Of a stretch of DNA of 64,000 nt, positions 35,913 to 46,075 are shown in pieces (positions within the stretch are counted from its first letter, which is position 1; each line of letters begins with the position of its first letter). Under the pieces are notes generated by a model that was not told the origin of the DNA, did not search any database, and saw only the letters and a list, made by a program, of their open reading frames with translations. The position numbers were made by a program, and so were the translations under genes. This stretch comes from Mucilaginibacter sp. Bleaf8. GTDB lineage: Bacteria; Bacteroidota; Bacteroidia; Sphingobacteriales; Sphingobacteriaceae. The stretch is taken from NCBI RefSeq assembly GCF_018390515.1, contig NZ_JAHBBK010000002.1, positions 124,001 through 188,000 on the forward strand. Direction: 5' to 3'.

Positions 35913-37124
35913 CTAAGCGTTTTTTACAGCTTGCTTAACTGCATTTTTAGCCAGGGCCGACTGCGGTGCAAAAAAAGGCTGGGTTTCGCCAGTAGCTTTG
36001 TTGCTGCGTTTTGATCCTTCCGGAGTGTAAGTAGATCTGATCTCGTTCTTGACATCGTATCGGCTTTGTTTTAAACGAGCTTCAGCCGTTTCCAATGCTG
36101 ATCGGGCCTCGGTAAGTAAAGCGTTTTGCGCATGTACTTTAGCTTTTAGCGCGGCAATCTGGTTTTGTACATCATGCGGTTTGGTTTTGCTTTTTAGTTT
36201 GCTGGCCGGCAGTTCCTCATCGTCCGCTTCGGTATCAGGATCGGCAGGGCAGGGGGTAAGCTTTTTAACTTTACCGCTTTTTGTGGTAAGCTGCTGGCCA
36301 TCTGCTGTGGTATATACGTCATCTACGGCCGGGCTTGTTAAATCCTCATCCTGATAAACTTCTGTATCGGGCTCCAGGTCGCCGGTGTGGTGCAGCGGGC
36401 CTTTGTCGGTCATGGTTTGCTTGTTCATTACTTTTTTAAAGAAGTTCATCATCTTATCCAGAACCGAGCTGGTTTTCTCGATGAGGTCGGTGTTTTGCAT
36501 GTTCATTGCGTTACGGGGTGATTTATGGTTGTTAACTAAAATTTTGCTGATGCAGCGCTGATAAACAGCTGGGGCGGTGCCCGTACATTTTCGGATAATG
36601 GCGCTATTGGTAGCTTGTGTTTGGTAGTCTTCAATCTGATCGATGAAGCCAAGGGCAAGTGCCTGGTCGGCCGTCATCCAGGTAACAGCATTAATGAGGC
36701 TATTGATGGTCGCCTCGTCGAGCTTGGTTTTGTCCATATAAATTTGTGCCAGGCGCGTTTGTACCGTATTGAGCATCTGTACATCTTTCAGTAACTCATC
36801 GGCATTACCGCCGCTACCGGCCATAGGTTTGTGTATCATTAGTAAAGCATATTTGCTCATGATGATAGTTTGGCCGCCCATGGCTACTATGGATGCAGCT
36901 GATGCCGCCAGCGCATCAATGTAAGTAGTGATGCGGCCAGGATATTTCTTGAGCAGATCATAGATGGCTATGGCATCGAAGGCCGAGCCGCCGGCCGAAC
37001 TGATGTGTAGCTCCACATCCTGACCCGCTGCTGCTTGCAGTTGCTGCTGCAGGTAGGCTGATGACAAGCTGCCGGAGCCGATACCGTCCTGGTCGGTATC
37101 ATAAAGATAAATGTTATAAGGCAT
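35913..37124 (-). CDS. ClpP-type prohead protease with scaffold-like C-terminus
   Basis: A 403-residue protein. Residues about 1-190 are a ClpP-like serine protease: HISSAGGSAFD, then DALAASAASIVAMGG (catalytic serine) and MIHKP (catalytic histidine). Residues about 210-403 are charged, disordered to coiled-coil, as in scaffolds. So protease and scaffold seem fused in one chain; an internal start near MNMQNTD could also give a separate scaffold. It would cut the scaffold during capsid maturation. Confidence 0.85.
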   Translation of the reverse strand: MPYNIYLYDTDQDGIGSGSLSSAYLQQQLQAAAGQDVELHISSAGGSAFDAIAIYDLLKKYPGRITTYIDALAASAASIVAMGGQTIIMSKYALLMIHKPMAGSGGNADELLKDVQMLNTVQTRLAQIYMDKTKLDEATINSLINAVTWMTADQALALGFIDQIEDYQTQATNSAIIRKCTGTAPAVYQRCISKILVNNHKSPRNAMNMQNTDLIEKTSSVLDKMMNFFKKVMNKQTMTDKGPLHHTGDLEPDTEVYQDEDLTSPAVDDVYTTADGQQLTTKSGKVKKLTPCPADPDTEADDEELPASKLKSKTKPHDVQNQIAALKAKVHAQNALLTEARSALETAEARLKQSRYDVKNEIRSTYTPEGSKRSNKATGETQPFFAPQSALAKNAVKQAVKNA

Positions 37125-37280
37125 AATGGTAGTTAAATGCTGGTAAATCGCGGCGTCTGGTGAAATAACGCAAATGTTAGCGATGAGTATAAGAAGTGGT
37201 AGTGATGGCCTGAAAGCAGAGAAGCTTATACTGCCGGCGGGTTTACTTAAAGTTGCTTGAAGAAACTTTTTGCCCGATTT

Positions 37281-37295
37281 GATATTTCAAATATC
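37281..37295. promoter_or_regulatory. Palindrome GATATTT-C-AAATATC
   Basis: A perfect 7-bp inverted repeat around a single C, in the gap upstream of the protease gene (minus strand). Possible operator for the head operon. It is short and AT-rich, so it may be chance. Confidence 0.35.
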
Positions 37296-37317
37296 GGTAA
37301 TCTCCGGCTTATAAGTG

Positions 37318-37337
37318 GTGACACAAGTGTGTCAGTA
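37318..37337. promoter_or_regulatory. Palindrome TGACAC-N4-GTGTCA, phage copy
   Basis: GTGACAC-AAGT-GTGTCAGTA. It shares 16 of 20 positions with the site at 15196-15215. It sits in the 233-base gap between the 96-residue gene and the protease gene, where a head-operon promoter might lie. Confidence 0.45.
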
Positions 37338-37357
37338 TAGTCTTTGCTTTATGTAAA

Positions 37358-37648
37358 TTATGTTGAATGGCATAGTTGTGGCGGTTTTGAATCCAGGCTA
37401 TTGGTAATATAGTTTTCAGTATCTGTAAAGCTGTTTAATGCACGCCAGATAGTCCGCTCGTCTTTATCAAACTTACCTTGGGCTTCCAGCACGGCTTTAT
37501 TTTTAGTAATGCTGTGTATTCGCATCTGGGTATGTACCCATAAGTATATCTCGCGGTAAGTAAAAATCTTATCGGTTATAAATCCTGATTTAAACAACTC
37601 CGACAGCGTGCCGGCTTCGTACAGGGCGTTGGCTAATTGAATCGTCAT
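37358..37648 (-). CDS. Small phage protein, unknown
   Basis: A 96-residue helical protein, no signal peptide. No family recognised. It lies between the tape-measure gene and the protease gene on the same strand. It resembles a small regulator or connector in size only. Confidence 0.6.
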   Translation of the reverse strand: MTIQLANALYEAGTLSELFKSGFITDKIFTYREIYLWVHTQMRIHSITKNKAVLEAQGKFDKDERTIWRALNSFTDTENYITNSLDSKPPQLCHST

Positions 37649-37702
37649 AATTAAAAATAATTTTAGTTCAAAGGCCGGATAGCTTAGGTCGATTTGCAGA
37701 AA

Positions 37703-40264
37703 CTATAAGTTTACCCGGTTCACGGTTTGGGCCAGGATGTTTTGCTGGTTGTTTACATCCTTCACGTCTACGTAGATAGGAGGGAAGTTGTTGATCATTT
37801 GATAGGCCAGCGTATTGGCCAAATCTTTCTGATCATTAATGGGCTGGCTATAATAGCGGTTGGCATTGCCGCCATCCGTAAATATGCCACCTATTGCATA
37901 GCCGTAACCCGGATTAGTGGCCGAAAAATCTCGGCCGCCATATGCCACGTTAATGGCACTTACCAAATTGCGGGCCCATGGATTACGCATTGCTTCTGAT
38001 ACCACTACGGCTTCGCCGGAGCGCAGATACGCATTCGTGTTATCTGTGCGGCTATAACCTGAAAGTAAAGCACCACGACCATCAGAAGTATATTGGCCAC
38101 CTTGGGCAAAGCCTGGTTTTTGTTTGGCTATTTCTGCAATCGACATGGCACCTTGTGTTGCAATAAAGGCACCCTGTGCTATAGCCAAGGCCTGGCCAAT
38201 AAAGGGCATACTTGAGTATCCTTCGAACGAAGCAATGATGGATTTTTTGGTGCTCATAATCACATCGGCAATGGCTGTAGCTTTTTTGGCCACAAACGCT
38301 GCTTTATAAATGGCCGAATCCTTCTTGGTATTTTTCAGTACGGCATCAATATATTTATCGCCAGCATGTATCCTGGATGTGGTAAGCTTTTCTTCAATTT
38401 CCGCTTTCTTTTTAGCGTACTCCTGATTTATTTTAAGAAGTTCTTGTTCTGTATGTCTTTCTCGTTCAAGTTTAAATTGATGCTGCATATCAAGTAACAC
38501 TAACTCTTGTTGTAAAGCGCTCGATTCGTGGCCGCTTTCGCGGGCATTGTTAATACCCTTTTGTAACGGAGCCTCTTTTTTATCTTCTGTATCCTGAATA
38601 GATTTTTGATTGATATCGTCTTCTTTTTTCTTTTGCTCTTGCAATATAGCTAACCTAATCTTGCCCGAACTTTCAAGCCGCTTCATTTCTTCATCAAGCG
38701 TTTTTTGTTCAATAAGAGCCTGTTCCGTATTGCCTTGAATGTTAAGGGTATTAATTAAAGTTTGCTGCGTTTGTATATGGTTAAGTATGCCAAATGTAGC
38801 TTTATCTAATTTAGCAAGTTTATCCGTTGTTTCTTCCTCAAGTGCGGTCAGTTCTTTTTGTTTAGCATCTGCCGTATAGTTTAAAGCCATTTGGCTAAGT
38901 TGGCTGTGGTACTCGTTTAATTTTACTGCATCCTCATCACGAAACTTTTTGTTGATAGATGCAATAGCAGCAGCTTCTTCTCTTTTCAGCTGCTCAACCG
39001 TATCTTTATTATTCTGATATTTTTGTTTGAGTTGTTTGAAATGAGTTTCCGTATCAGCAATTTCTTTTGCGTAACCTTGTAGTACCGTCTGGCTCATCCG
39101 CGCTTGTGAGGCTATAAGTTCATCATGTGCTTCATTGGTTACATTTACCGTTTCTTTAATTTGGTTAATGCGGGTTTGATGTAGGTTTACAACTTTTTTA
39201 GTTCCAGTATCTGTATTTTCAGCCGGCTTTTCAGTGTGTTTTTTACCCTCCTCATATGCCTTTTTAATTTCATTTTTGGCTTCAATTGCTTTCTTTTTAA
39301 TTGTTGTAAATGCCTTTGCTGCTTTGTCAGTAGCGTTAGTAATACCGGTTACCCATTGTACAGCACCGTTAAATGCTTTTTTGAAATCCATGTGCACAAT
39401 ACCGTCCAGTATAACGCCTATAGCTTTAAACCTGTTAAGCAAGTTTTCTTTGATGATGTTGCCCAGCTTTTGGAGGCTATCTATGGGGTGCGTAACTGCG
39501 TTTACCATCTTTTCACCCAGGTTACCAAAAGCGTTCTTAACCATATCAATGGCTTTGCCCAAGCCCGAAATAAGTCCCCGAAATATTTTGATGCCATCGG
39601 CGTTCTTCGTGAAATACTGAACCAGTGACTCTAACACTAAAAGTAATAGGCCAAAGCCTGTGGTTTTAATGGCGCCCCCCACGCTGGTAAAACCTGTTTT
39701 TACAGCGGTTAATCCTTTTTGCATGTAGGTAAATCCTTTAGCAGCCTCTTCCAGGCTGGGCCCAAAGTCGCCGGATACGGATTTTATATCATCGAACGAT
39801 CCCTTAATAGCATCAATGCTGCCTTTATGTAAATCAAAAACTTCACGGCTTTTATTTACTTTTTCCTCTTGCCGTTCTATGGATTGGGATACACCCTGAA
39901 CCAGAGTATTGAGTTGTATTAACTCCTTACTGTTATCTCCCTGCTTTTGTGATAGGGCCGTATATTGGTCTTGCAACGATTTAAGTAAGGCCTTGTTTTG
40001 GTCAAGCGACCCTTTTGAAAGGTTTAAGGCTTTAACATTACCATCTATCTGGGCGGTAGTTTCCTTTATAGTATCTTTTGCTATTCGTACCTGAACGGCT
40101 ATATCCTGATAAGCCTTAGTGTTCTTCTCACCGCTTGCGGCGAGTTCATTTTGGCGTTTAAGCAGCTCCTTAAGTTCTTTGTCAAGACTAATAGCCTCAT
40201 TTTTTAATTTATCGGTGTTGACGTTAACTTCACCAATAGCTTTATTATATAATTCGTTGTTCAT
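37703..40264 (-). CDS. Phage tape-measure protein
   Basis: An 853-residue protein, the longest tail gene. Residues 1-160 and 335-640 are Lys/Glu/Gln-rich coiled coil, and hydrophobic segments (about 195-215 and near 690-720) interrupt them, as in tape-measure proteins that set tail length. The last ~120 residues are Gly/Ala rich. The presence of a tape measure implies a long tail. Confidence 0.85.
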   Translation of the reverse strand: MNNELYNKAIGEVNVNTDKLKNEAISLDKELKELLKRQNELAASGEKNTKAYQDIAVQVRIAKDTIKETTAQIDGNVKALNLSKGSLDQNKALLKSLQDQYTALSQKQGDNSKELIQLNTLVQGVSQSIERQEEKVNKSREVFDLHKGSIDAIKGSFDDIKSVSGDFGPSLEEAAKGFTYMQKGLTAVKTGFTSVGGAIKTTGFGLLLLVLESLVQYFTKNADGIKIFRGLISGLGKAIDMVKNAFGNLGEKMVNAVTHPIDSLQKLGNIIKENLLNRFKAIGVILDGIVHMDFKKAFNGAVQWVTGITNATDKAAKAFTTIKKKAIEAKNEIKKAYEEGKKHTEKPAENTDTGTKKVVNLHQTRINQIKETVNVTNEAHDELIASQARMSQTVLQGYAKEIADTETHFKQLKQKYQNNKDTVEQLKREEAAAIASINKKFRDEDAVKLNEYHSQLSQMALNYTADAKQKELTALEEETTDKLAKLDKATFGILNHIQTQQTLINTLNIQGNTEQALIEQKTLDEEMKRLESSGKIRLAILQEQKKKEDDINQKSIQDTEDKKEAPLQKGINNARESGHESSALQQELVLLDMQHQFKLERERHTEQELLKINQEYAKKKAEIEEKLTTSRIHAGDKYIDAVLKNTKKDSAIYKAAFVAKKATAIADVIMSTKKSIIASFEGYSSMPFIGQALAIAQGAFIATQGAMSIAEIAKQKPGFAQGGQYTSDGRGALLSGYSRTDNTNAYLRSGEAVVVSEAMRNPWARNLVSAINVAYGGRDFSATNPGYGYAIGGIFTDGGNANRYYSQPINDQKDLANTLAYQMINNFPPIYVDVKDVNNQQNILAQTVNRVNL

Positions 40265-40337
40265 TAGGTTATGTTTGATGTGCTATTTGGCATAGCATAT
40301 CGCATTATATAACACTTCAGTGTTACATAATGCGATA

Positions 40338-40979
40338 TTACTTCTTCTTAAATTTTTCATATTCTGCTAATTCGACATTATTAATCCTGACATAGTATAA
40401 ACTGTCGTCAATTACATAATTAGGCGGCGTGTCATATTTCGGGGCAGGGGCCGTTACTTTAAAGTTCGGTTTAAATGCATACCATTTTGCCTGATCGGTT
40501 CTGGTTTCAGTTACACTGTCCTTTTTAAGGTATGTGCCGATAAAAGCAGAGTTTTCTTTGATCAAAGAATCCGGAACAATGATAATGGTTTGTGGTTCCA
40601 TATACAATTTTAATGTGGTATCCAGGTGCAACTTCAATTTTCTTTTTTCCCATTCTGCAATATTCATCTTATCAATATCAGCAAAGGTTGGCGGGCGCAT
40701 CTTACGGTAAACCGTCAGAGTATGATACGTGGAAGTGTCTTCAAAGAACCTATGATAAGCGTAGAGCTTGTCGCCAGGCTTTACTATATCCCAAGTGCCA
40801 TTAGAGTCCCATGTGTCTGCATTTGCAAAAAACCATATCACAAAAAAGATACCCAGCACTGCAAACAATGCGGAGTAGAACATTTTGTTAAGTGTATTGC
40901 CTGTACTGAAAAAGCTGGATAAGCCGTCATAAAAAGCGCGCTTTTCAGCGTAATCCTTTATCTCGTTAAAGTTTGCCAT
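40338..40979 (-). CDS. Single-pass membrane protein, downstream copy of a tandem pair
   Basis: A 213-residue protein with one membrane helix (about 31-52) after a short cytosolic stretch; the remainder would be periplasmic. It is about 93% identical to the product at 41043-41684 (about 14 differences). No known family. It lies between the baseplate gene and the tape measure. Possible roles are superinfection exclusion, or an anchor; the sequence does not show which. Confidence 0.75.
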   Translation of the reverse strand: MANFNEIKDYAEKRAFYDGLSSFFSTGNTLNKMFYSALFAVLGIFFVIWFFANADTWDSNGTWDIVKPGDKLYAYHRFFEDTSTYHTLTVYRKMRPPTFADIDKMNIAEWEKRKLKLHLDTTLKLYMEPQTIIIVPDSLIKENSAFIGTYLKKDSVTETRTDQAKWYAFKPNFKVTAPAPKYDTPPNYVIDDSLYYVRINNVELAEYEKFKKK

Positions 40980-41042
40980 TGTAATAAGTATAGTTAATGC
41001 TTTCGGCGTTATTGAACATGTGTATTTGCTATATGATTCGCT

Positions 41043-41684
41043 TTACTTCTTCTTAAATTTTTCGTATTCTATTAATTCAACATCACCTATCATTACATAA
41101 TATAAACTGTCGTCAATTACATAATTAGGCGGCGTGTCATATTTCGGGGCAGGGGCCGTTACTTTAAAGTTCGGTTTAAATGCATACCATTTTGCACGGT
41201 CAGTTCCCCAGTCAGTTACACTGTCCTTTTTAAGGTATGTGCCGATAAAAGCAGAGTTTTCTTTGATCAAAGAATCCGGAACAATGATAATGGTTTGTGG
41301 TTCCATGGACAGTTTCAATGTGGTATCCAGGTGCAACTTCAATTTTCTTTTTTCCCATTCTGCAATATTCATCTTATCAATATCAGCAAAGGTTGGCGGG
41401 CGCATCTTACGGTAAACCGTCAGAGAATGATACGTGGAAGTGTCTTCAAAGTACATATGGTAAGCGTAAAGTTTATCGCCGGGTTTCACTACATCCCAGG
41501 TGCCGTTAGAGTCCCAGGTTTCTGCATTTGCAAAAAACCATATAACAAAAAAGATACCCAGCACTGCAAACAATGCGGAGTAGAACATTTTGTTAAGTGT
41601 GTTGCCTGTGCTGAAAAAGCTGGATAAGCCGTCATAAAAAGCGCGCTTTTCAGCGTAATCCTTTATCTCGTTAAAGTTTGCCAT
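41043..41684 (-). CDS. Single-pass membrane protein, upstream copy of a tandem pair
   Basis: The ATG at 41684 is chosen to match the start of its paralogue (MANFNEIKDYAEKR); the frame is open for 26 more codons upstream but that part has no counterpart. The product is 213 residues with the same single membrane helix. The two genes are nearly identical at DNA level too, so the duplication is recent. Confidence 0.8.
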   Translation of the reverse strand: MANFNEIKDYAEKRAFYDGLSSFFSTGNTLNKMFYSALFAVLGIFFVIWFFANAETWDSNGTWDVVKPGDKLYAYHMYFEDTSTYHSLTVYRKMRPPTFADIDKMNIAEWEKRKLKLHLDTTLKLSMEPQTIIIVPDSLIKENSAFIGTYLKKDSVTDWGTDRAKWYAFKPNFKVTAPAPKYDTPPNYVIDDSLYYVMIGDVELIEYEKFKKK

Positions 41685-41780
41685 TGTAATAAGTATAGTT
41701 GCTAATTTTATTGGTAAAAATAAGATGTTTATTTGAAAGGCACAATGCTTTTGTAATATCATTTAAAAGTGCTTTATGCA

Positions 41781-43844
41781 TTACCCCAGCTTCACCAGCT
41801 CCACTTTGGTAGGCTGCCCTTTGCGCCAGCTGTCGATTTTGTTGATGTAGTAATAAGCACCATCCTGTTGCAGGTATACCGGGATGAGCAGGTTTAACTC
41901 CAGTATATCCCGCGGGGTAAGTAAAAACCAGCGCACTATCTTTTTGCTTTGTTTAAGGATATGTTCCAGGTCGGTATAATACCGGCTTTTTAAACCTTTA
42001 ATATTTTCGGTTCCATTAGATGGCATGTCTGCCCAGCACAAGTTGTGCTCGCCATCTGGCTTGTAAAAGTAGGGAACAGATACATAATCATTAACCACTA
42101 TGCTTTTACCATCGTCGTCCACAAACTTTACGGATTTTTGGTTTAGTGACAGTTTTTGATCTACCAGCAACCGGGGCTGGGTACCCAAGCTAAAATCATT
42201 TTCGTCTGCATCGGCATCCACCTTTTTAATGAGCGCAATGGTGCCGCCAATAAAGGGCCGGTTAAGGGAGGGAGCAAACTGACTTTCAAACAAGTCGGCA
42301 GTGGCGGGTAGGGTTTTATCATTCACCAGTATTTGCGATTGCCCGAGCGTTTTTGGGATGATGCTGTCATCCTCCTTATGTTTCAGATAATTGATCTGCG
42401 CATAATTGCCCAATTTAAAACTGATGCTTTTGCCCTGGTCCAGGCATTTGCTTGTCCAGTCTACTGCTTGCGATATATTTTTAATGATTTCACTAAAGAA
42501 AGCAAAATTAACTTTACGGGTTTCATTATTGGTTTGACATATAATACCGAAGCGCTGTAGGGTGTCTTTTAGTAAATCTTTCTGACCAATGTCCGGAAAA
42601 ATGCGCTCGCATTGTACCTGCTGGCCGTACAACATATTTTTTGTTTTGCTAGTGACTGAAAATATAGCACCAGCTGCAATGTATACATAGGTATTACTGC
42701 TGTTGTTAACATTGTATTCGATATATAATGTTTGGTTTTTAACTAGATCTATATCATAAGTTAGCTTTTGGTTTCTCAGATCTTCAGTGTATTGTCCATG
42801 ACCGTCTGTTGCTTTGTCAGTCAAACTTGTTGTTAAAGTAGTAAGTATACTGTGTGCCCCACTTCTCGGATCTCTGGTTTTTAGGCGAATCTCTATACCG
42901 CCGCCTTTTCTGGGTTTTTCCTTACTATCAATAGATACATCATACGTAAAAGATACCGACACACTACAGTTTTGCAGGGCAACATACTCGTTAGTGGCCG
43001 GTTTAAAAGTATCGTTAGGATAGCTGTTGTTGTGTACAGGGTAGGGGTTAACTGTATTTAACGGAAATCTGTCCGCATATCCTAAGCCTCTACCTGCTTT
43101 AAATTTCATACTATTGCTTAGGCTGATGGAATTGTATTCACGCAGGCTTTGCTGATCGGTACCATGCTCAAAGTTGTCGTTGGCGAATTGTACAATAAGC
43201 TTGTTGTAAAGTTCGTCTTGCAGCAAAGATCCGGTGGGTTTAAAACCTGCATTCCGGGTAATCATTTCAACTGCCGTTTTCAAGAAGAATCCGGGCCGCA
43301 AGTTCTTTACATTAATTTCGGGCGTGTTGCGCTCGTCATACTTCAGGTTGCCGTAATCAATTACGGGCCATATCCAGCCGCTGGTTTTGGTTTGCGATTG
43401 GGCCACATTGTACAAACTCCATTCATGGGCGTAAATAAACCACGGCTTTCTTACACCCCAGGTAGTCGTACTGTCGCCCATGTCATACAGCTTGCCATCA
43501 ATCGCATCAAAAAAATCAACATTGCCAGATAATACGGTGATGGAGGCCATATCCTGCTCTACTCCGTTCAATTCGGCTACACCAAACGGAATGATCTCCA
43601 AACCATCCTGCACTATTTTGGCCTTGTACTGCTTATACGGATCATTCGTAGTAAAAGCCACCTCATCCGGAAAACCCAGTATCTGGCGGTTGCGTTGTGT
43701 AAGGGGCAGCTTGAACTGATTGCTGGTGTTACCCTGCTGGTTTTTTACCTCGGCCAAGTTATTGATCTGGAAAGATAGTGCAATCGGGTTGTCGTCGCTT
43801 AAATCAACCAGGTGGTCATTAAGAAAGAGTTGTATCTGATTCAT
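41781..43844 (-). CDS. Phage baseplate/tail-hub protein
   Basis: The start is the ATG at 43844, since the longest frame opens with TTG. The product is 687 residues. The N-terminal pattern (LFLNDHLVDLSDDNPIALSF, then QINNLAEVKN and TSNQFKLPLTQRNRQILG) is that of a large protein conserved in Bacteroidota tailed phages, near the tail tip. The remainder is beta-rich. Function inferred from context. Confidence 0.75.
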   Translation of the reverse strand: MNQIQLFLNDHLVDLSDDNPIALSFQINNLAEVKNQQGNTSNQFKLPLTQRNRQILGFPDEVAFTTNDPYKQYKAKIVQDGLEIIPFGVAELNGVEQDMASITVLSGNVDFFDAIDGKLYDMGDSTTTWGVRKPWFIYAHEWSLYNVAQSQTKTSGWIWPVIDYGNLKYDERNTPEINVKNLRPGFFLKTAVEMITRNAGFKPTGSLLQDELYNKLIVQFANDNFEHGTDQQSLREYNSISLSNSMKFKAGRGLGYADRFPLNTVNPYPVHNNSYPNDTFKPATNEYVALQNCSVSVSFTYDVSIDSKEKPRKGGGIEIRLKTRDPRSGAHSILTTLTTSLTDKATDGHGQYTEDLRNQKLTYDIDLVKNQTLYIEYNVNNSSNTYVYIAAGAIFSVTSKTKNMLYGQQVQCERIFPDIGQKDLLKDTLQRFGIICQTNNETRKVNFAFFSEIIKNISQAVDWTSKCLDQGKSISFKLGNYAQINYLKHKEDDSIIPKTLGQSQILVNDKTLPATADLFESQFAPSLNRPFIGGTIALIKKVDADADENDFSLGTQPRLLVDQKLSLNQKSVKFVDDDGKSIVVNDYVSVPYFYKPDGEHNLCWADMPSNGTENIKGLKSRYYTDLEHILKQSKKIVRWFLLTPRDILELNLLIPVYLQQDGAYYYINKIDSWRKGQPTKVELVKLG

Positions 43845-43878
43845 TTGCAATAGGGGTTGAACCGGTGAAAAAGCAGTA

Positions 43879-45996
43879 TTACTGCGTTTGTATATTTAAT
43901 GCCGGCAGGTTAAAGGTTATACTGAATGGTGCCTGGCCGTTGCGGGTTTCGTACTCGGCAAAGGTGGCCGTATTAAGTACTACGGTTTGCCAGCGTACCG
44001 GATTTTTATTAACCAGCATTTGCACTTTGGGCGAGTACTTTATTGATTGCAAACCTTTGATATCGGCAATGGATAAATCTTCGGCAATAACCTTCATCTT
44101 TTGTCCGGCACTCTTGCTCACTACTTCTTCAATGCCTTGCTGGGCCGACCAGTCGCGCACATAATTTTTCACAATCACAGCGTTTTGCACATCCAGCGTT
44201 ACTTCCTGATTATATACAAACCGGTAGTAGTTCCATGAGCCGGTTAAGCCGATCCAGCGTAAATAAACCGATTGTTCATCTACGGCATTATCGATACGTA
44301 TGGTCTGTATTTGAGTCAGGTAATGTGAACCTTCGCTATTATCGTATTTTAGCGCTATGTTAAAGTAGCATACCTGATCGCTAAAGCGCTGATTAATCAG
44401 CAACCGGTTTAGCCCAATGTGCTGGGCTATGGGCTGCGTGATTGGTTTATTAACAACAGCCTGTCTTGCAATAATCAGGCGGCTGCCGTCTTGGTTAAGT
44501 AAAAAGGAGCTATCCTCATTAAGCAGGTAACTGGTTTTAATGCCATCGGGTAGGGGAGAGCGATTGATGTCAAGTGGTGTAAGTTCATAATACACACTTA
44601 GTCCGGCTATGTGTTCGCTGTAAATAAATCCAATATCAAACGGATAACCAATGCTGTAAGCAGGCTCTGTAAAATCGGTTATCCATTTGGCCCGCTGGGA
44701 TGGAGATGTATACTTTTTAAAAGGCACATAACCAGCCATATTGCCACCATGCTCATCACCTAACTGTTTAGCTGAATAAGTAACATAATACGGTGTGTCT
44801 GAATTTATATAAACCGGCTCATGACCTTCCCAGGTTTCAGCATAGGCAATGGTGTAGCTGGCGCTCAGGTTGTCATCCCGGTAATTAATCTGGGTATAAT
44901 CACTGGCATCTTGTATGCGTAATAAGCTTTGTAAAAAGTTCGACAAATCGGCCTTCACCAAGCCGGTTCCATCGGGCCTGTGTGTGGCTGTGATAGCTTT
45001 GGTTTGGCCGGTTAAAGTGTCTTGATAGGTGATACGGGTTTGTACTTTGTAGTACGGACGAAGGGCATCTATATTCACAAACCCTTGAATAACCTCAGGC
45101 TTAATGTAAGGGGTTTTTATATAAACAGTTTGCCAGCCTACTGCAGCAACTTCGTATCCCCCCTGATAAGCATAAGTGCCGTTCTTGATTCCTGCTTGCA
45201 GGTATATCGTATCGCCTTCTTTTAATCCGGCCAGGTCTTGGTCAATTGTAAAGCAAACTTTGCCGGAATAGCTATCCGCGTAGATACCTGTTACGGCAAA
45301 ATCCCTGCGCTGGTAGGTGAATACTACCGGGTTGTAAGCAGCACTCCACCGGCTGATGTTCCCGTTTGCAAAAGCCACTGAAGGGTCGCCAGTTAGCAGA
45401 CTGCTTATAGTTGGCAAATTAAACGTTTGTGAACGGATGCTGTTAGCAATGCCGTCTTTAGCATAAGCCGTATATCCTCCGCCAATTAGTTTGCTAAAAG
45501 TAGCTTTGTCTTGATAATTAACGCCATCTACACTGTATTGTATTGGCCCGTAAGACGAGCGCGCGTTGATTATAATTTCACCATCAGCCGCTCCGGGATA
45601 GCTTTCTTGTTTATTTACAGCTACGCTTATAATGGCTAAATCAGATGTACCAGGGGGAATGTAACCGCCATTGTTTTCTTCAACGGGGCCTGTGATAATA
45701 ATATCATATGTTTGGAGCGATTGCGAATTATATTCTTTTAACAGCTTGTTTTGAGCCAGAAGGTGGAGTGGCCCACCGAACGCTACTGAGCTTTTTTGTC
45801 CCGCAACGCCGTTAAAGTATTCCTGATAATTAACATTTCCGTAATTGTTATCGACCTGATTATTATTTTCATCAACCACCTCAATAACAATATCACCAAA
45901 GTTTCGGGTTATTAAAACCGGAACTGACGAGTTGTTAGCTTCATACTTAAAATCAGTCCTATAATTCTCTATTTTTATTTTTGCATATTTTGCCAT
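43879..45996 (-). CDS. Large phage tail protein
   Basis: A 705-residue beta-rich protein. It begins MAKYAKIKIENYRTDFKY, and a repeat-like domain near 120-200 has the pattern of an Ig-like or SprB-type unit (GEIIINARSSYGPIQYSVDG). It lies next to the baseplate protein on the same strand (29-base gap). Probably a tail-tip or distal tail component; no exact family. Confidence 0.65.
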   Translation of the reverse strand: MAKYAKIKIENYRTDFKYEANNSSVPVLITRNFGDIVIEVVDENNNQVDNNYGNVNYQEYFNGVAGQKSSVAFGGPLHLLAQNKLLKEYNSQSLQTYDIIITGPVEENNGGYIPPGTSDLAIISVAVNKQESYPGAADGEIIINARSSYGPIQYSVDGVNYQDKATFSKLIGGGYTAYAKDGIANSIRSQTFNLPTISSLLTGDPSVAFANGNISRWSAAYNPVVFTYQRRDFAVTGIYADSYSGKVCFTIDQDLAGLKEGDTIYLQAGIKNGTYAYQGGYEVAAVGWQTVYIKTPYIKPEVIQGFVNIDALRPYYKVQTRITYQDTLTGQTKAITATHRPDGTGLVKADLSNFLQSLLRIQDASDYTQINYRDDNLSASYTIAYAETWEGHEPVYINSDTPYYVTYSAKQLGDEHGGNMAGYVPFKKYTSPSQRAKWITDFTEPAYSIGYPFDIGFIYSEHIAGLSVYYELTPLDINRSPLPDGIKTSYLLNEDSSFLLNQDGSRLIIARQAVVNKPITQPIAQHIGLNRLLINQRFSDQVCYFNIALKYDNSEGSHYLTQIQTIRIDNAVDEQSVYLRWIGLTGSWNYYRFVYNQEVTLDVQNAVIVKNYVRDWSAQQGIEEVVSKSAGQKMKVIAEDLSIADIKGLQSIKYSPKVQMLVNKNPVRWQTVVLNTATFAEYETRNGQAPFSITFNLPALNIQTQ

Positions 45997-46075
45997 GTTG
46001 TTTTAAGATGTTTATTGTTAGCTGTATAGGGCCTGTGTGATAAAGTAACTGTTTGTAGGGTTAATAGGATCAGAT

